Shown here: positions 16,097-25,292 of the stretch, piece after piece
Layout: each line of letters starts with the position of its first letter
How positions within the stretch are numbered: position 1 is the first letter of the stretch
Assembly: GCA_910576555.1 (NCBI GenBank)
Contig: CAJTIY010000010.1
Location: 1 to 56,565 of the forward strand
DNA length: 56,565 nt
DNA from: an uncultured Alistipes sp.
GTDB lineage: Bacteria > Bacteroidota > Bacteroidia > Bacteroidales > Rikenellaceae
Reading direction: 5' to 3'
Program-made: the position numbers and the translations under genes
Notes under the pieces: generated by a model
What the model saw: only the letters and a program-made list of their open reading frames with translations
Database searches by the model: none
What the model was told of the DNA's origin: nothing

Positions 16097-17915
16097 AGGC
16101 GGGATAGTATATCTGCATGTTCTTGACCCGCTGCAGCAGCTCCGGGCGGCGGATCGTATCCGTCAGGTAGAACTCCTCCAGCAGGCTGGCGATCGGCAGG
16201 GCGATCGTGGCGCCGAAGCCGCCGTTCTCGACATAGACCGAGATGGCGATCTGCGGATCGTCCTTCGGCGCGAACGACAGGAAGGTCGAGTGGTCGCGGC
16301 CGTGGGGATTCTGCGCCGTACCGGTCTTGCCGCAGACATCCCAGCCGTCGAGGCACGCTGCGGTGGACGTGCCGCCCACGTTCACACCCCGCCACATGCC
16401 CTCGACGATGGGTTCGAAGTGCTGCGGCTCGACCTTCGTATAGCGACGCTCGTAGAAGCGGCGGTCGAGCGAATCCTGCCCTTCGATCCGCTTGACTATG
16501 TGGGGAATATAGTAATAGCCGCGGTTGGCGACGATGCAGGCGAGGTTGGCCAGCTGCAGGGGCGTGCATCCCAGCTCGCCCTGCCCGATCGAGAGCGAAA
16601 GCACCGTCAGGGCGTTCCACGAACCCCGGTAGCGGCGGTCGTAGAACCCGCGGTCGGGGACGTAGCCGCTGCCCTCGTCGAGGAAGTCCGAGCCCAGCTT
16701 GCGGCCGAAACCGAAGCTCTCGACATAGTCGCGCCAGACGTCGAACCCCTCCTTGAGGCTCTCGTACTTGCGGTTCTCGAGGATATCGCGGAAGACGTAG
16801 CAGAAGTAGGCGTTGCATGACGTGGCCACGGCGAAGCGCAGGTCGAGCGGCGAGGCATGGGCGTGGCACGCCATCTTGAGGCGCCCCACCTGATAGCCCA
16901 GATGGCAGGGATGGATGTCCGACGGCCGCAGCACGCCCTCCTGCAGGCCGATCAGCCCCTGCACCAGCTTGAAGGTCGATCCCGGCGGGTATTTGGCCTT
17001 CACGGCGCGGTTGTAGAGCGGACGCCGCTTGTTGCCGAGCATGCGCATGTAGTTGTTGCCGCGCTCGCGCCCCACCAGCTCGTCGGGGTCGTACGAAGGC
17101 GACGAAACCATCATCAGGATCTCGCCCGTCGCCGGCTCGATCGCCACCGCCGCGCCCACCTTGCCCCGCATCAGCTCCTCGCCGAGGAGCTGCAGGCGCG
17201 CATCGATCGTGCTCACCAGATAGCGGCCCGAGACGGGCAGCGAGTCGTAGCGACCGCCCATGTAGGAGCCCTTGACCGCACCGTGGGTGTCGATCTCCTG
17301 AATCCGGACTCCCTTTTCGCCCTTGAGCAGCGGCTCGTAGGCCGACTCCACGCCGCTCATGCCGACGTAATCGCCCGCCTTGTATCCGGGATGGCGCTTC
17401 AGGTAGTCGGGATTCGCCTCGCTGACATAGCCCAGCAGGTTGCCGCCGATCTTGCGGGGATACTGCCGCACCGTGCGGCACACGGTGAAGAAACCGGGGA
17501 AATGGCACTCGTCGAAGCGCAGCTTGTCCTCTTTGGAGATGTAGCTGGCGACCACCTGCGGGGCCCGGGGACGCATCCGTGCGTCGGCGAGCTTCCGCTC
17601 CACCTTCTCGCGGGCGAGGCCCAGCACCGCGCACAGCTGGGCCGTATCGAATCCCTGCCGGCCGATCTCGCGGCTGATGACCATCAGATCGTAGCACTCG
17701 CGGCTCTGCACGAGGTACTCGCCGTTGCGGTCGAACACCTCGCCGCGGGCCGGAAACTGCACGACATGGCGCAGGACGTTGGCCTTCGCCAGCTCCACGT
17801 AGCGGCGGTCGAGCAGCTGGATGAAGACCAGCCGGCCGACGATTACGCCGAAGACCAGCAGCACGACCCACCGGAGCGTCCGGCTGCGGCGGTATCCCTC
17901 CCGATTGTCGATCAT
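16086..17915 (-). CDS. mrdA: Penicillin-binding protein 2 (elongation transpeptidase)
   Basis: The class B transpeptidase that cross-links peptidoglycan during cell elongation, partner of RodA. The 609 residues comprise an N-terminal membrane anchor at about 14-33, a dimerisation region with PARGEVFDRNGEYL (55-68), and the transpeptidase domain with STFK (active Ser313), SCN (366-368) and KTGT (530-533). Initiation at ATG 17915 overlaps the mreD stop in an ATGA arrangement, showing translational coupling; residues further upstream belong to the mreD frame. All catalytic motifs are intact. Confidence 0.95.
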   Translation of the reverse strand: MIDNREGYRRSRTLRWVVLLVFGVIVGRLVFIQLLDRRYVELAKANVLRHVVQFPARGEVFDRNGEYLVQSRECYDLMVISREIGRQGFDTAQLCAVLGLAREKVERKLADARMRPRAPQVVASYISKEDKLRFDECHFPGFFTVCRTVRQYPRKIGGNLLGYVSEANPDYLKRHPGYKAGDYVGMSGVESAYEPLLKGEKGVRIQEIDTHGAVKGSYMGGRYDSLPVSGRYLVSTIDARLQLLGEELMRGKVGAAVAIEPATGEILMMVSSPSYDPDELVGRERGNNYMRMLGNKRRPLYNRAVKAKYPPGSTFKLVQGLIGLQEGVLRPSDIHPCHLGYQVGRLKMACHAHASPLDLRFAVATSCNAYFCYVFRDILENRKYESLKEGFDVWRDYVESFGFGRKLGSDFLDEGSGYVPDRGFYDRRYRGSWNALTVLSLSIGQGELGCTPLQLANLACIVANRGYYYIPHIVKRIEGQDSLDRRFYERRYTKVEPQHFEPIVEGMWRGVNVGGTSTAACLDGWDVCGKTGTAQNPHGRDHSTFLSFAPKDDPQIAISVYVENGGFGATIALPIASLLEEFYLTDTIRRPELLQRVKNMQIYYPAYDK

Positions 17916-18430
17916 ACCCGCACGGAACGTTTGGCAGTGAACACAGAGACGATGAGCCGCACGCACGCGACCGTCACCGCACCGCTCGCGACGATGCGCA
18001 GCGCCGTATGCAGCAGCAGCGAGGCCGAGAGCGATTCGAGCGCGAAGAACACCGTGTGGTGGATGGCGACGGCGGCCACGACGTATTTGGCGAACACGGC
18101 GCGCCCGAGCCGCTCGGGCGAAGGGATGCCCCCCTCGCGCGCATCGTCGCGGCTGTAGAGGCCCGCAACGAGGTACGGACGCACGAAGGCGATCAGCAGC
18201 GTCGGCACCGTGTTGAGCCCCGCCGTACCCATCGCGAAGTCCATCGCCAGCCCCATCGCCAAGCCGGCGCCGAGCAGCGTCACGGGCCGGATGTCGAGCG
18301 GTAGCAGCAGCACGAAGGCGACGTAGACCAGCGGATCGAGGTAGATGCTGACCGACAGGTTATCGAACAGAAAGACCTGCAGCAGCGCGGTCGTCAGAAA
18401 GAGGATCACGAAGGGATAGATGCGGTACAT
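17912..18430 (-). CDS. mreD: Rod shape-determining protein MreD
   Basis: A 172-residue inner-membrane protein with about five hydrophobic segments, beginning YPFVILFLTTALLQVFLFDN as in Bacteroidota MreD. It links MreC with the elongation machinery. Assignment rests on its position between mreC and mrdA, its length and its membrane profile. It starts 3 bases after the mreC stop and ends overlapping the mrdA start by 4 bases. Confidence 0.9.
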   Translation of the reverse strand: MYRIYPFVILFLTTALLQVFLFDNLSVSIYLDPLVYVAFVLLLPLDIRPVTLLGAGLAMGLAMDFAMGTAGLNTVPTLLIAFVRPYLVAGLYSRDDAREGGIPSPERLGRAVFAKYVVAAVAIHHTVFFALESLSASLLLHTALRIVASGAVTVACVRLIVSVFTAKRSVRV

Positions 18431-18433
18431 CGC

Positions 18434-19288
18434 TTATTCGGGGCTGTTGTTCGGTTTCAGTTTCTCGCTCTGACGCAGCGACTCGATCTCCGCACGGTCG
18501 CGGTTCTCGACGAGGAGCACCTCCGTCATCGTGGCGATCTCGGCCGCCAGCCGCACGCGCACCGTATAGGCGGTCTGCGTCTCGTTCAGTTCGGCGCTCT
18601 CGACCGTGCCGATCGGCACGTCGGGCGGGAAGAACTGCGAAAAGCCGGTCGTCACGACCCGCTGTCCGGGCTGCGGATCGGCATACTTCGACACGTCGCC
18701 CAGCAGCGCGACGTGCTGATCGGCGCCGTCCCAGTAGACCGAGCCGATGTAATCCGACTCGGCGATGCGTCCGCTGGCGCGATAGGCCGTGTTGAGCACC
18801 GGAATCGCCACCGAATAGCGGTCCGTGCAGTCGACCACGTAGCCCACCATCGCTCCGTCGAGCGACAACACGGCCATCCGTTCGACGACGCCGTCGAGGC
18901 GGCCGCGGTCGAGGATAATCTGGTTCTGCGTCCGGTTCACCGAGCTGGAGATCACCGTGGCGGCCATCATCCGGTAGGTCCGCGCCTTCGGATCATCCAG
19001 ATAGGTGGCGAGCCGCGCCGCCGTTTCGGCGACGCCGTAGGCGGCCAGACGCTCCTCCAGTTCGGCGACGCGACCGGCGAGCATGCGGTTTTCGCGTCCC
19101 AGCGTGAAGTAGCGGCGCACACCGGCGAAGAACCCGTGCACGCCTCCCGCTATCTCCGCGGAGCGCACCAGCAAGCGGGCCTGCGTGTAGTGGCTCGAAC
19201 GGGCGTAGTAGTTCAGGGCGATCGCCTCGAGCGCCACGAACAGCACCACGACGTAGACGCTGCGTATGAATTCGAACAGTTTGCGCAA
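18434..19288 (-). CDS. mreC: Rod shape-determining protein MreC
   Basis: A periplasmic scaffold of the elongasome, 284 residues. A single N-terminal membrane helix at about 10-27 is followed by a coiled-coil at about 65-90 (ENRMLAGRVAELEERLAAY), then the beta-rich MreC core with ISSSVNRTQNQIILDRGRLDGV, GMAVLS-like and GQRVVTTGFSQFFPPDVPIG motifs. The last 30 residues form a charged tail typical of the phylum. It is separated from mreB by 210 bases but tightly linked to mreD. Confidence 0.94.
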   Translation of the reverse strand: MRKLFEFIRSVYVVVLFVALEAIALNYYARSSHYTQARLLVRSAEIAGGVHGFFAGVRRYFTLGRENRMLAGRVAELEERLAAYGVAETAARLATYLDDPKARTYRMMAATVISSSVNRTQNQIILDRGRLDGVVERMAVLSLDGAMVGYVVDCTDRYSVAIPVLNTAYRASGRIAESDYIGSVYWDGADQHVALLGDVSKYADPQPGQRVVTTGFSQFFPPDVPIGTVESAELNETQTAYTVRVRLAAEIATMTEVLLVENRDRAEIESLRQSEKLKPNNSPE

Positions 19289-19498
19289 AACAGTGCGGAC
19301 AACGGGTCCGCTCCGACAATAGATTGCGGACCGAAGCCCGCAATCGCATCATTATAAAACAGTTACATTCAATCCCCGCCGTGAGGCCCGGGAACTTCCG
19401 GCCCCCGGCAAACAACGAGCTCCGCACGCGGCGGCCGCGCCTTCGGACGGCTCCCCTGCGGCCGCGACGCCGGCCCGAAGGCACGGCCCGCGGATGGG

Positions 19499-20518
19499 CT
19501 ACTTCATCAGGAACGAGAAGCGGTTGATGTTCTTCAACGCGATGCCCGTACCGCGCGCGATGGCACGCAGCGGATCCTCGGCGATGTGGAACGGAATGCC
19601 GGTCTTCAGGTTCAGACGACGGTCGAGCCCCTTGATCAGCGCACCGCCGCCAGCGAGGTAGATGCCGTTCTTCACGATGTCGGCATAGAGCTCGGGCGGC
19701 ATCGACTGCAGCACGCGCATGAGCGCCTCGTCGATCTTCGAGAGCGACTTCTCGAGCGCATAGGCGATCTCGGCGTAGGAGAGCGACACGGTCTGCGGCA
19801 GCGCCGTGAGCATATTGGGACCCGTGACGACGAAATCCTCGGGCTCCTCCTCGAGCTCCGGAAGCGCGGCGCCGATCGAGCACTTGATCGCTTCGGCCGT
19901 ACGCTCGCCGATGCGAATGTTGTGCTGCTGCCGGACGTAGTTCTGGATGTCGTTGGTGAAGACGTCGCCGGCGAAGTTGATCGACTCCGAGCAGACGATG
20001 CCGCCCAGCGAGATGCAGGCGATCTCCGACGTACCGCCGCCGATGTCGATGATCATGTTGCCCTCGGGGGCCTCGACATCGAGACCGGCACCCAGCGCCG
20101 CAGCCATCGGCTCGTAGATCATGTAGACCTCGCGGCCTCCCGCGTGCTCGGCCGAGTCGCGCACGGCGCGGATCTCCACATTGGTCGAACCCGACGGGAT
20201 GCAGACCACCATCCGGAGCGACGGCGCGAAGAGGCTTCCCGAAGTCTTCACCTTCTTGATCATGCCGCGCAACATCAGCTCCGTGGCGTTGAAGTCGGCG
20301 ATCACGCCGTCCTTCAGCGGACGGATCGTCTTGATGTTGGGGTTGGTTTTTTCGTGCATCCGGCGCGCCTGATGGCCGATGGCCACGAGTTTTCCGGTGT
20401 GCACGTCGAGTGCGACGATCGAAGGTTCGTCGACGACGACCTTACCGTTATAGATGATCAGCGTATTGGCCGTACCGAGGTCGATGGCCAGCTCCTGAGT
20501 CAGCGAAAACAATCCCAT
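19499..20518 (-). CDS. mreB: Actin-like cell-shape protein MreB
   Basis: The bacterial actin homologue that positions cell-wall synthesis. The 339 residues are standard length. Nucleotide-binding motifs are LAIDLGTANTLIY-like LAIDLGTANTLIIYNG at the N-terminus, the phosphate-2 loop IIDIGGGTSEIA, and YLAGGGALIKGLDRRL near the C-terminus. It is the first gene of the mre-mrd-rod cluster, with a probable promoter about 95 bases upstream. Confidence 0.97.
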   Translation of the reverse strand: MGLFSLTQELAIDLGTANTLIIYNGKVVVDEPSIVALDVHTGKLVAIGHQARRMHEKTNPNIKTIRPLKDGVIADFNATELMLRGMIKKVKTSGSLFAPSLRMVVCIPSGSTNVEIRAVRDSAEHAGGREVYMIYEPMAAALGAGLDVEAPEGNMIIDIGGGTSEIACISLGGIVCSESINFAGDVFTNDIQNYVRQQHNIRIGERTAEAIKCSIGAALPELEEEPEDFVVTGPNMLTALPQTVSLSYAEIAYALEKSLSKIDEALMRVLQSMPPELYADIVKNGIYLAGGGALIKGLDRRLNLKTGIPFHIAEDPLRAIARGTGIALKNINRFSFLMK

Positions 20519-20610
20519 ATCCTATTGAGTTCCAAAATATTGATAAATACTCGATTCCGATCCTCCCCGGCCCGATCCGCACCGGAGGCGGCAGGAGGAC
20601 ACAGCGCAGG

Positions 20611-20618
20611 CAAAGATA
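20611..20618 (-). promoter_or_regulatory. -7 box of the mreB operon
   Basis: TATCTTTG on the minus strand is an exact TAnnTTTG match. It leaves a leader of about 90 bases before mreB. Confidence 0.65.
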
Positions 20619-20932
20619 GGAAAAACTCGGGGAAACTACCCCAACTTTCCCTCGTTTTTTTCGCCTCCGCGGCTATTTTTGCGACCCGCGGAAAAACCCG
20701 CCGCCGAGCCGTCCGGAGCAGCCTCCGGCAGCACCCCTCCGCCACCGGCGAAACGGCCCGCGAAAAGCCTGCGGACATCCGCCCGCCGGACCCGAATCCG
20801 GTCTGCGGCCCCGGTTGAAACACCCCCGCTCCGCCTGCCGAACGCCCCAATGCAAGAGGTACCGCTCCGACGAATCGGGGTGTGCGCGCAACGGCAGATC
20901 GCACGATATGACCGTCGTTCCGTTTTTTTGTG

Positions 20933-20940
20933 TATATTTG
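20933..20940 (+). promoter_or_regulatory. -7 box of gpsA
   Basis: TATATTTG is an exact match. It ends 4 bases before ATG 20945, implying a leaderless transcript or initiation at the in-frame ATG 20960. Confidence 0.7.
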
Positions 20941-20944
20941 TACT

Positions 20945-21967
20945 ATGAACGAATCCCGAATGGAATACAAAATCGGAAAAGAGGCCCGCTGCGCGGTGAT
21001 CGGATACGGAAGCTGGGCTACGGCGCTCGTCGGGCTGCTGACGGCCAACGAGCCGCGCGTCGGATGGTACGTCCGCAACCCGGAGGTACTGGAAGGGTTG
21101 CGCACGGAGGGACGCAATCCCCGCTATCTGAGCGACATGGAGTTCGACACGGAGTGCATCGCCCCCTCCGACGATCTCGACGCCGTGGTGCGCGACGCCG
21201 ACATCCTCGTGCTGGCCTGCCCCTCGGCCTACCTGAAGAGCTTCCTCGAGCCGCTCACCGTGTCACTCGCCGACAAATTCATCGTCTCGGCCATCAAGGG
21301 CATCGTCCCGGGCGACTACCAGACCGTCATCGAATACATCCACGACCATTACGACCTGTCGTACAAACAATTAGGCCTCCTCACGGGCCCCTCGCACGCC
21401 GAGGAGGTGTCGTGCGGCAAGCTCTCCTACCTGACGGCCGTCTGCACCGATTTGGACAACGCCCGCGCGATCGGCGAGAAATTTGCGACGCCCAACATCC
21501 GGTTGAGCCACTCGACGGATCTCTACGGCATCGAATACGCCGCGATCCTCAAGAACATCTACGCCCTCTCGGTCGGTATCGCCGTAGGGCTGGGGTACGG
21601 GGACAACTTCCTCGCCGTGCTGATCGCCAACTGCGCGGGCGAGATGGCGCGCTTCCTCGCCGAGAGCTACCCCGACCGGCGCGACCCGCTGGTCTCGGCC
21701 TATCTGGGCGACCTGCTCGTGACCTGCTACTCGGTGCACAGCCGCAACCGCCGTCTGGGACTGCTCATCGGCCACGGCTGCACGGTGAAGAGCGCCTTGA
21801 GCGAGATGACGATGGTCGCCGAAGGGTACTTCGCCGCCGACTGCATCCGCCACATCAACGTCCGCCACGAGGTGGAGATGCCGATCGCCGACACGGTCTA
21901 CGACATCCTCTACCGCGGGGCTTCGGCCAAGCGGCGGATGAAGGAGCTGACAACCAAATTAATCTGA
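20945..21967 (+). CDS. gpsA: NAD(P)H-dependent glycerol-3-phosphate dehydrogenase
   Basis: The enzyme reduces dihydroxyacetone phosphate to sn-glycerol 3-phosphate for phospholipid synthesis. Signatures are the Rossmann motif VIGYGSWATAL (the usual GxGxxxxA form with Y for G at one variable site), the central ILACPS-like LVLACPSAYLK, SAIKGIV, LTGPSHAEEV and GIEYAAILKNIYALSVGIAVGLGYGDN with the catalytic lysine. The start is ambiguous: ATG 20945 lies on or next to the predicted transcription start, and ATG 20960 would give MEYKIGKEAR, which fits the family N-terminus equally well. pgi follows after 5 bases, so the two are co-transcribed. Confidence 0.95.
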   Translation: MNESRMEYKIGKEARCAVIGYGSWATALVGLLTANEPRVGWYVRNPEVLEGLRTEGRNPRYLSDMEFDTECIAPSDDLDAVVRDADILVLACPSAYLKSFLEPLTVSLADKFIVSAIKGIVPGDYQTVIEYIHDHYDLSYKQLGLLTGPSHAEEVSCGKLSYLTAVCTDLDNARAIGEKFATPNIRLSHSTDLYGIEYAAILKNIYALSVGIAVGLGYGDNFLAVLIANCAGEMARFLAESYPDRRDPLVSAYLGDLLVTCYSVHSRNRRLGLLIGHGCTVKSALSEMTMVAEGYFAADCIRHINVRHEVEMPIADTVYDILYRGASAKRRMKELTTKLI

Positions 21968-21972
21968 TCGAT

Positions 21973-23304
21973 ATGAATATGCTGAAACTCGACATCGCCG
22001 CATCGGGCGTCGCCCTGACCGACGAAACGAAGGCCCGCACGCAGGCGGCCAATGCCCTGCTCCACTCGGGCGAGGGAGCGGGCAACGATTTTCTGGGCTG
22101 GGTACACCTGCCCTCGTCGATCGACGAGGAGCAGCTCGCCGCCATCGAAGCCGCAGCCGCGAAGCTGCGCGCCAAAGCCGACCTGATCGTCTGCATCGGC
22201 ATCGGCGGCTCCTACCTCGGCGCCAAAGCCGTGCTGGAGGCGATGAGCGACCCCTTCAAGCTGCTCCGCAAGGAGCAAAGCGCCCCCACGGTGGTATTTG
22301 CCGGACAGAACATCTCGGAGGACTACATCTACGAGCTGCTCGACGCCTCGAAGGAGCATTCGCTCGCCGCGATCGTCATCTCGAAGTCGGGAACGACGAC
22401 CGAGCCGGCCATCGCCTTCCGCCTGATCAAGGCCGAACTCGAAAAACGCTACGGCAAGCAGGAGGCCGCCGAGCGCATCGTCGCCGTAACCGACAAGGCG
22501 CGCGGCGCCCTGAAGACGCTCGCCACGAACGAAGGCTACCCCACGTTCGTCATCCCCGACGACGTGGGCGGTCGCTTCTCGGTACTGACCCCCGTGGGTC
22601 TGCTGCCGCTGGCCGCCGCCGGCGTGGATATCCGCTCGCTCGTGCGCGGCGCGCAGGAGATGGAGACCGCAACGGCCGCAGAGGTTCCCTTCGACGAAAA
22701 CCCCTCGGCGATCTACGCCGCCGTGCGCAACGAACTCTACGCACGCGGCAAGAAGATCGAGATCCTCGGCTCGTACGAACCCCGGCTGCAGTACGTCAAC
22801 GAATGGTGGAAGCAGCTCTACGGCGAAAGCGAAGGCAAAGAGGGCAAGGGCATCTTCCCGGCCAGCGTGACGCTCACGGCCGACCTACACTCGATGGGAC
22901 AGTACATTCAGGAGGGCGAACGCACGCTGTTCGAGACGATCGTCTCGGTGGCCCGTTCGGCACACGAAGTGCGTATCGAGGCCGACGCCGACAACCTCGA
23001 CGGGCTGAACTTCATGGCCGGAAAGCGCATCTCGGAGGTCAACCGCATGGCCGAACTCGGCGTACGTCTGGCCCACGTCGACGGCGGTGTCCCCAACATC
23101 CGGATCGAGCTTCCGACCATCGACGCGCGGAGCGTAGGCGCCCTGCTCTACTTCTTCGAGAAGGCGTGCGGCATCAGCGGCTACCTGCTGGGGGTCAACC
23201 CCTTCGACCAGCCGGGCGTCGAGGCCTACAAGAAGAACATGTTCGCACTGCTGGACAAACCCGGCTACGAAAAGGAGTCCGAAGCGATCAAGGCACGGCT
23301 GTAA
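21973..23304 (+). CDS. pgi: Glucose-6-phosphate isomerase
   Basis: Interconverts glucose 6-phosphate and fructose 6-phosphate. The 443 residues match the short bacterial form. Visible signatures are CIGIGGSYLGAKAVLEA (sugar-phosphate loop), ISKSGTTTEPAIAFR, GGRFSVLTPVGLLPLA (SIS-type PGI signature), the active-site Glu in QYVNEWWKQLYGESEGK and a C-terminal catalytic lysine in the GVEAYKKNMFALL region. Two in-frame ATGs (21973, 21979) are possible starts. It is the second gene of a unit with gpsA and ends at a terminator. Confidence 0.96.
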   Translation: MNMLKLDIAASGVALTDETKARTQAANALLHSGEGAGNDFLGWVHLPSSIDEEQLAAIEAAAAKLRAKADLIVCIGIGGSYLGAKAVLEAMSDPFKLLRKEQSAPTVVFAGQNISEDYIYELLDASKEHSLAAIVISKSGTTTEPAIAFRLIKAELEKRYGKQEAAERIVAVTDKARGALKTLATNEGYPTFVIPDDVGGRFSVLTPVGLLPLAAAGVDIRSLVRGAQEMETATAAEVPFDENPSAIYAAVRNELYARGKKIEILGSYEPRLQYVNEWWKQLYGESEGKEGKGIFPASVTLTADLHSMGQYIQEGERTLFETIVSVARSAHEVRIEADADNLDGLNFMAGKRISEVNRMAELGVRLAHVDGGVPNIRIELPTIDARSVGALLYFFEKACGISGYLLGVNPFDQPGVEAYKKNMFALLDKPGYEKESEAIKARL

Positions 23305-23329
23305 CTCCGCTCCGATCGACACGCACAAC

Positions 23330-23368
23330 GAAGCCGCCCCTCTTCACGAAGGGCGGCTTCCTATTTTA
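23330..23368 (+). terminator. Terminator of gpsA-pgi
   Basis: A 10-bp stem GAAGCCGCCC/GGGCGGCTTC with an 11-base loop is followed by CTATTTTA, 26 bases after pgi. Confidence 0.8.
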
Positions 23369-23460
23369 CGCTGCCTCGGGGTCGGCCGACAAGCTCCGCG
23401 ACAAACCGTTGCAGCACGCCGCAGATGCGACGAGGGACTCCGAAAGTCGCACAAGACGGC

Positions 23461-23509
23461 ACAAGAAAACTCCGTCCCGATCGTACCGTCAGTACGATCG
23501 GGACGGAGT
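23461..23509 (-). terminator. 18-bp terminator for the minus-strand lipoprotein gene
   Basis: A perfect 18-bp stem (23469-23486 with 23492-23509) has loop CGTCA. On the minus strand it is followed by TTTTCTTG. It lies 24 bases past the lipoprotein stop. Confidence 0.85.
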
Positions 23510-23532
23510 CTCAGAACGCGACGAAGCGTCGG

Positions 23533-24006
23533 TTAGAGGAAGGGAATCTCCTCGACGGAATCGTATGCCGAAACCGAGGGACCCGGCACCTTCGCATAGT
23601 CGGGAATGACCACCCGACGATAGACCGACTCGATGCCACCCTTCACGGACTGCATCTTCAACGCCGTTTCGGTCATCTCGACGATGCGGTAGGAGTCCTC
23701 GAACGCCGTACCGTCGGAATAAGTACCCGTCAGGACTCCGCTCTGCTCGTCGATGGAGTAAGTTCCGGTGAATTTCTTGAAATCGGGAGTCGCAATACAC
23801 TGATAAAGAGCGAACGACAAGTCATCGTTAAGCGCGAGGAACACCTTGCTCTGCAACGCATCGCTGCCGTCCCACGTCATCAGCTCCCAGCCATCGGGCT
23901 TGGGAGCCTTGCTGCCACCCCCGTCGTTATCATCGCCGCCACCGCAGCCGACAAAAAGAATCGCCGCTACGACTGCGGCCCAGAATTTCATAGTCGTTTT
24001 CATCAT
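23533..24006 (-). CDS. Small lipoprotein, lipocalin-like
   Basis: A 157-residue predicted lipoprotein: signal peptide with lipobox LFVGC (Cys21), then a Gly/Asp-rich linker, GGGDDNDGGGSK, of a kind common after the lipidated cysteine of exported lipoproteins. The mature part, with WELMTWDGSDALQSKVFLALNDD, FTGTYSIDEQSGVLTGTYSDG and alternating strands, resembles the lipocalin-like calycin domains abundant in gut Bacteroidales. Function is unknown. It is a single gene with a near-ideal promoter and a strong terminator. Confidence 0.75.
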   Translation of the reverse strand: MMKTTMKFWAAVVAAILFVGCGGGDDNDGGGSKAPKPDGWELMTWDGSDALQSKVFLALNDDLSFALYQCIATPDFKKFTGTYSIDEQSGVLTGTYSDGTAFEDSYRIVEMTETALKMQSVKGGIESVYRRVVIPDYAKVPGPSVSAYDSVEEIPFL

Positions 24007-24046
24007 GGTTCTCGGGCCGGCGATATGGTCGCCGGATTATGGATTA

Positions 24047-24077
24047 CAAATATAAAAAAGGAATTCGGAATTTCAAA
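24047..24077 (-). promoter_or_regulatory. Complete promoter of the lipocalin-like lipoprotein gene
   Basis: On the minus strand a TTTG -33 box (24074-24077) and a TATATTTG -7 box (24047-24054) are 19 bases apart, a textbook Bacteroidota promoter. The leader is about 35 bases. Confidence 0.88.
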
Positions 24078-24399
24078 ACGTTTGCACGATAAACCGTACG
24101 GGAAGGTTCCGGTTCGTCGTTACGGAGCATTCCCCCGGCTCCTGCGAACGAGCGAACCGCGCCGACCGCAAATCCGCCCGTTCGCAGGATCGAAGGGAGC
24201 ACGCCCGGCCATACCTATATATAATAGATCCCTCCGCAGAGGGCCCGCAGGCCATCCGCATCGCATCGTTACATCGGCGCATCGCCCTCCCCGAAGCCCC
24301 CGCACACAAACGAAGCGGGACGAACGCGCTGCACGATGCCAGCCCGTTCGTCCCGCCGATCGCTGCCGGAACTCCCCCGGCGATGCAGGTCGGAAGCGG
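24078..24399. other. Gene-less spacer with AT-rich element and stem-loops
   Basis: I see no gene. The spacer holds the motif ACCTATATATAATA (24213-24226, repeated at 27073-27086), a small stem-loop CCCTC-CGCA-GAGGG (24230-24243) and the long hairpin at 24315-24356. Confidence 0.55.
24315..24356 (-). terminator. Probable terminator of the YebC-family gene
   Basis: A 12-bp stem GCGGGACGAACG/CGTTCGTCCCGC has an 18-base loop. On the minus strand it is followed by TTCGTTTGTG, a weak T tract, 44 bases after the stop codon. Confidence 0.6.
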
Positions 24400-25122
24400 T
24401 TACTCCTCCTCTTCCTTCATGTTGTGGTAGACGTTAGTCACGTCGTCGTCCTCCTCGAGACGCTCCACAAGCTTCTCGACCGACTCGCGCGCCTCGGCAT
24501 CGAGTTCCTTGCTGTCGACCGGCAGGTAGGCCGACTCGCCCGACACGATCTCGAAGTCCTTGTCATCGAGCCACTTCTGAATGGCACCGAAGGACTCGTA
24601 GGGAGCATATACCGTGATGCCGTCCTCCTCGGGATAGAATTCGTCCACGCCGAGGTCGATCATCTCCAACTCCAGCTCCTCGGGATCGACGCCCGCAGCG
24701 GCCTTGAACTTGAAGGTGCACTTGTGCTCGAACATGAAACCCACCGAGCCGCTGTTGCCCAGCGTACCGCCGCACTTGTTGAAGTGCATGCGCACGTTGG
24801 CCACCGTGCGGTTGGTGTTGTCGGTCGCGGTCTCCACGAGGAACGCGATGCCGTGGGGGCCGTATCCTTCGTAAACGACCTCCTTGTAATCGGCGGCATC
24901 CTTCTCCGTCGCACGCTTGATGGCGCGCTCGACGTTCTCCTTCGGCATGTTCTCGGCCTTCGCGTTCTGGATCAGAATGCGAAGACGGGTGTTGCCCGAC
25001 GGATCGGGACCGCCGGCCTTGACGGCGATTTCGATCTCCTTGCCGATCTTCGTGAAGACGCGGGCCATGTGTCCCCAACGCTTCATCTTACGCGCTTTGC
25101 GGTATTCGAAAGCTCTTCCCAT
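24400..25122 (-). CDS. yebC: YebC/PmpR-family DNA-binding regulator or translation factor
   Basis: A 240-residue member of the YebC/TACO1 family. The N-terminal segment GRAFEYRKARKMKRWGHMARVFTKIGKEI is a family variant of the usual GHSKWANIKHRK. Conserved blocks NTRLRILIQNAKAENMPKENVERAIKRA and the EGYGPHGIAFLVE loop follow, then the two C-terminal domains. Members act as transcription regulators or help ribosomes through difficult sequences; which applies here cannot be told. The acidic tail DDDVTNVYHNMKEEEE is usual. A -7 box precedes it and the gene stands alone. Confidence 0.93.
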   Translation of the reverse strand: MGRAFEYRKARKMKRWGHMARVFTKIGKEIEIAVKAGGPDPSGNTRLRILIQNAKAENMPKENVERAIKRATEKDAADYKEVVYEGYGPHGIAFLVETATDNTNRTVANVRMHFNKCGGTLGNSGSVGFMFEHKCTFKFKAAAGVDPEELELEMIDLGVDEFYPEEDGITVYAPYESFGAIQKWLDDKDFEIVSGESAYLPVDSKELDAEARESVEKLVERLEEDDDVTNVYHNMKEEEE

Positions 25123-25157
25123 AGGTGTATGATTTTATCGATTTTTCGTTCGTGTTG

Positions 25158-25165
25158 CAAAGGTA
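25158..25165 (-). promoter_or_regulatory. -7 box of the YebC-family gene
   Basis: TACCTTTG on the minus strand is an exact TAnnTTTG match, 35 bases upstream of the ATG. Confidence 0.75.
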
Positions 25166-25292
25166 TAAAATTAAGCATTAAAAAATGCGCATTCCGGCCG
25201 AAAATCGGCAGCGCCCCTCGCGGCGGAGACAAAAAATCCGGCCGTCGGATCGGACGGCCGGAGCGAGCGCACGGAGACGTCGCCCGGAAAGG

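Larger units (their letters stand above)
20519..20944. other. Divergent intergenic region mreB / gpsA
   Basis: No gene is recognisable here. It holds the minus-strand -7 box for mreB (20611-20618), the plus-strand -7 box for gpsA (20933-20940), and a further plus-strand TATTTTTG at 20674-20681 that could be a second, distal gpsA promoter. Confidence 0.6.

Noticed and set aside
19289..19498. TATAAT-like box before mreC
   Set aside because: No spaced -35 or -33 partner was found, and this phylum uses TAnnTTTG; mreC may be read from the mreB promoter.
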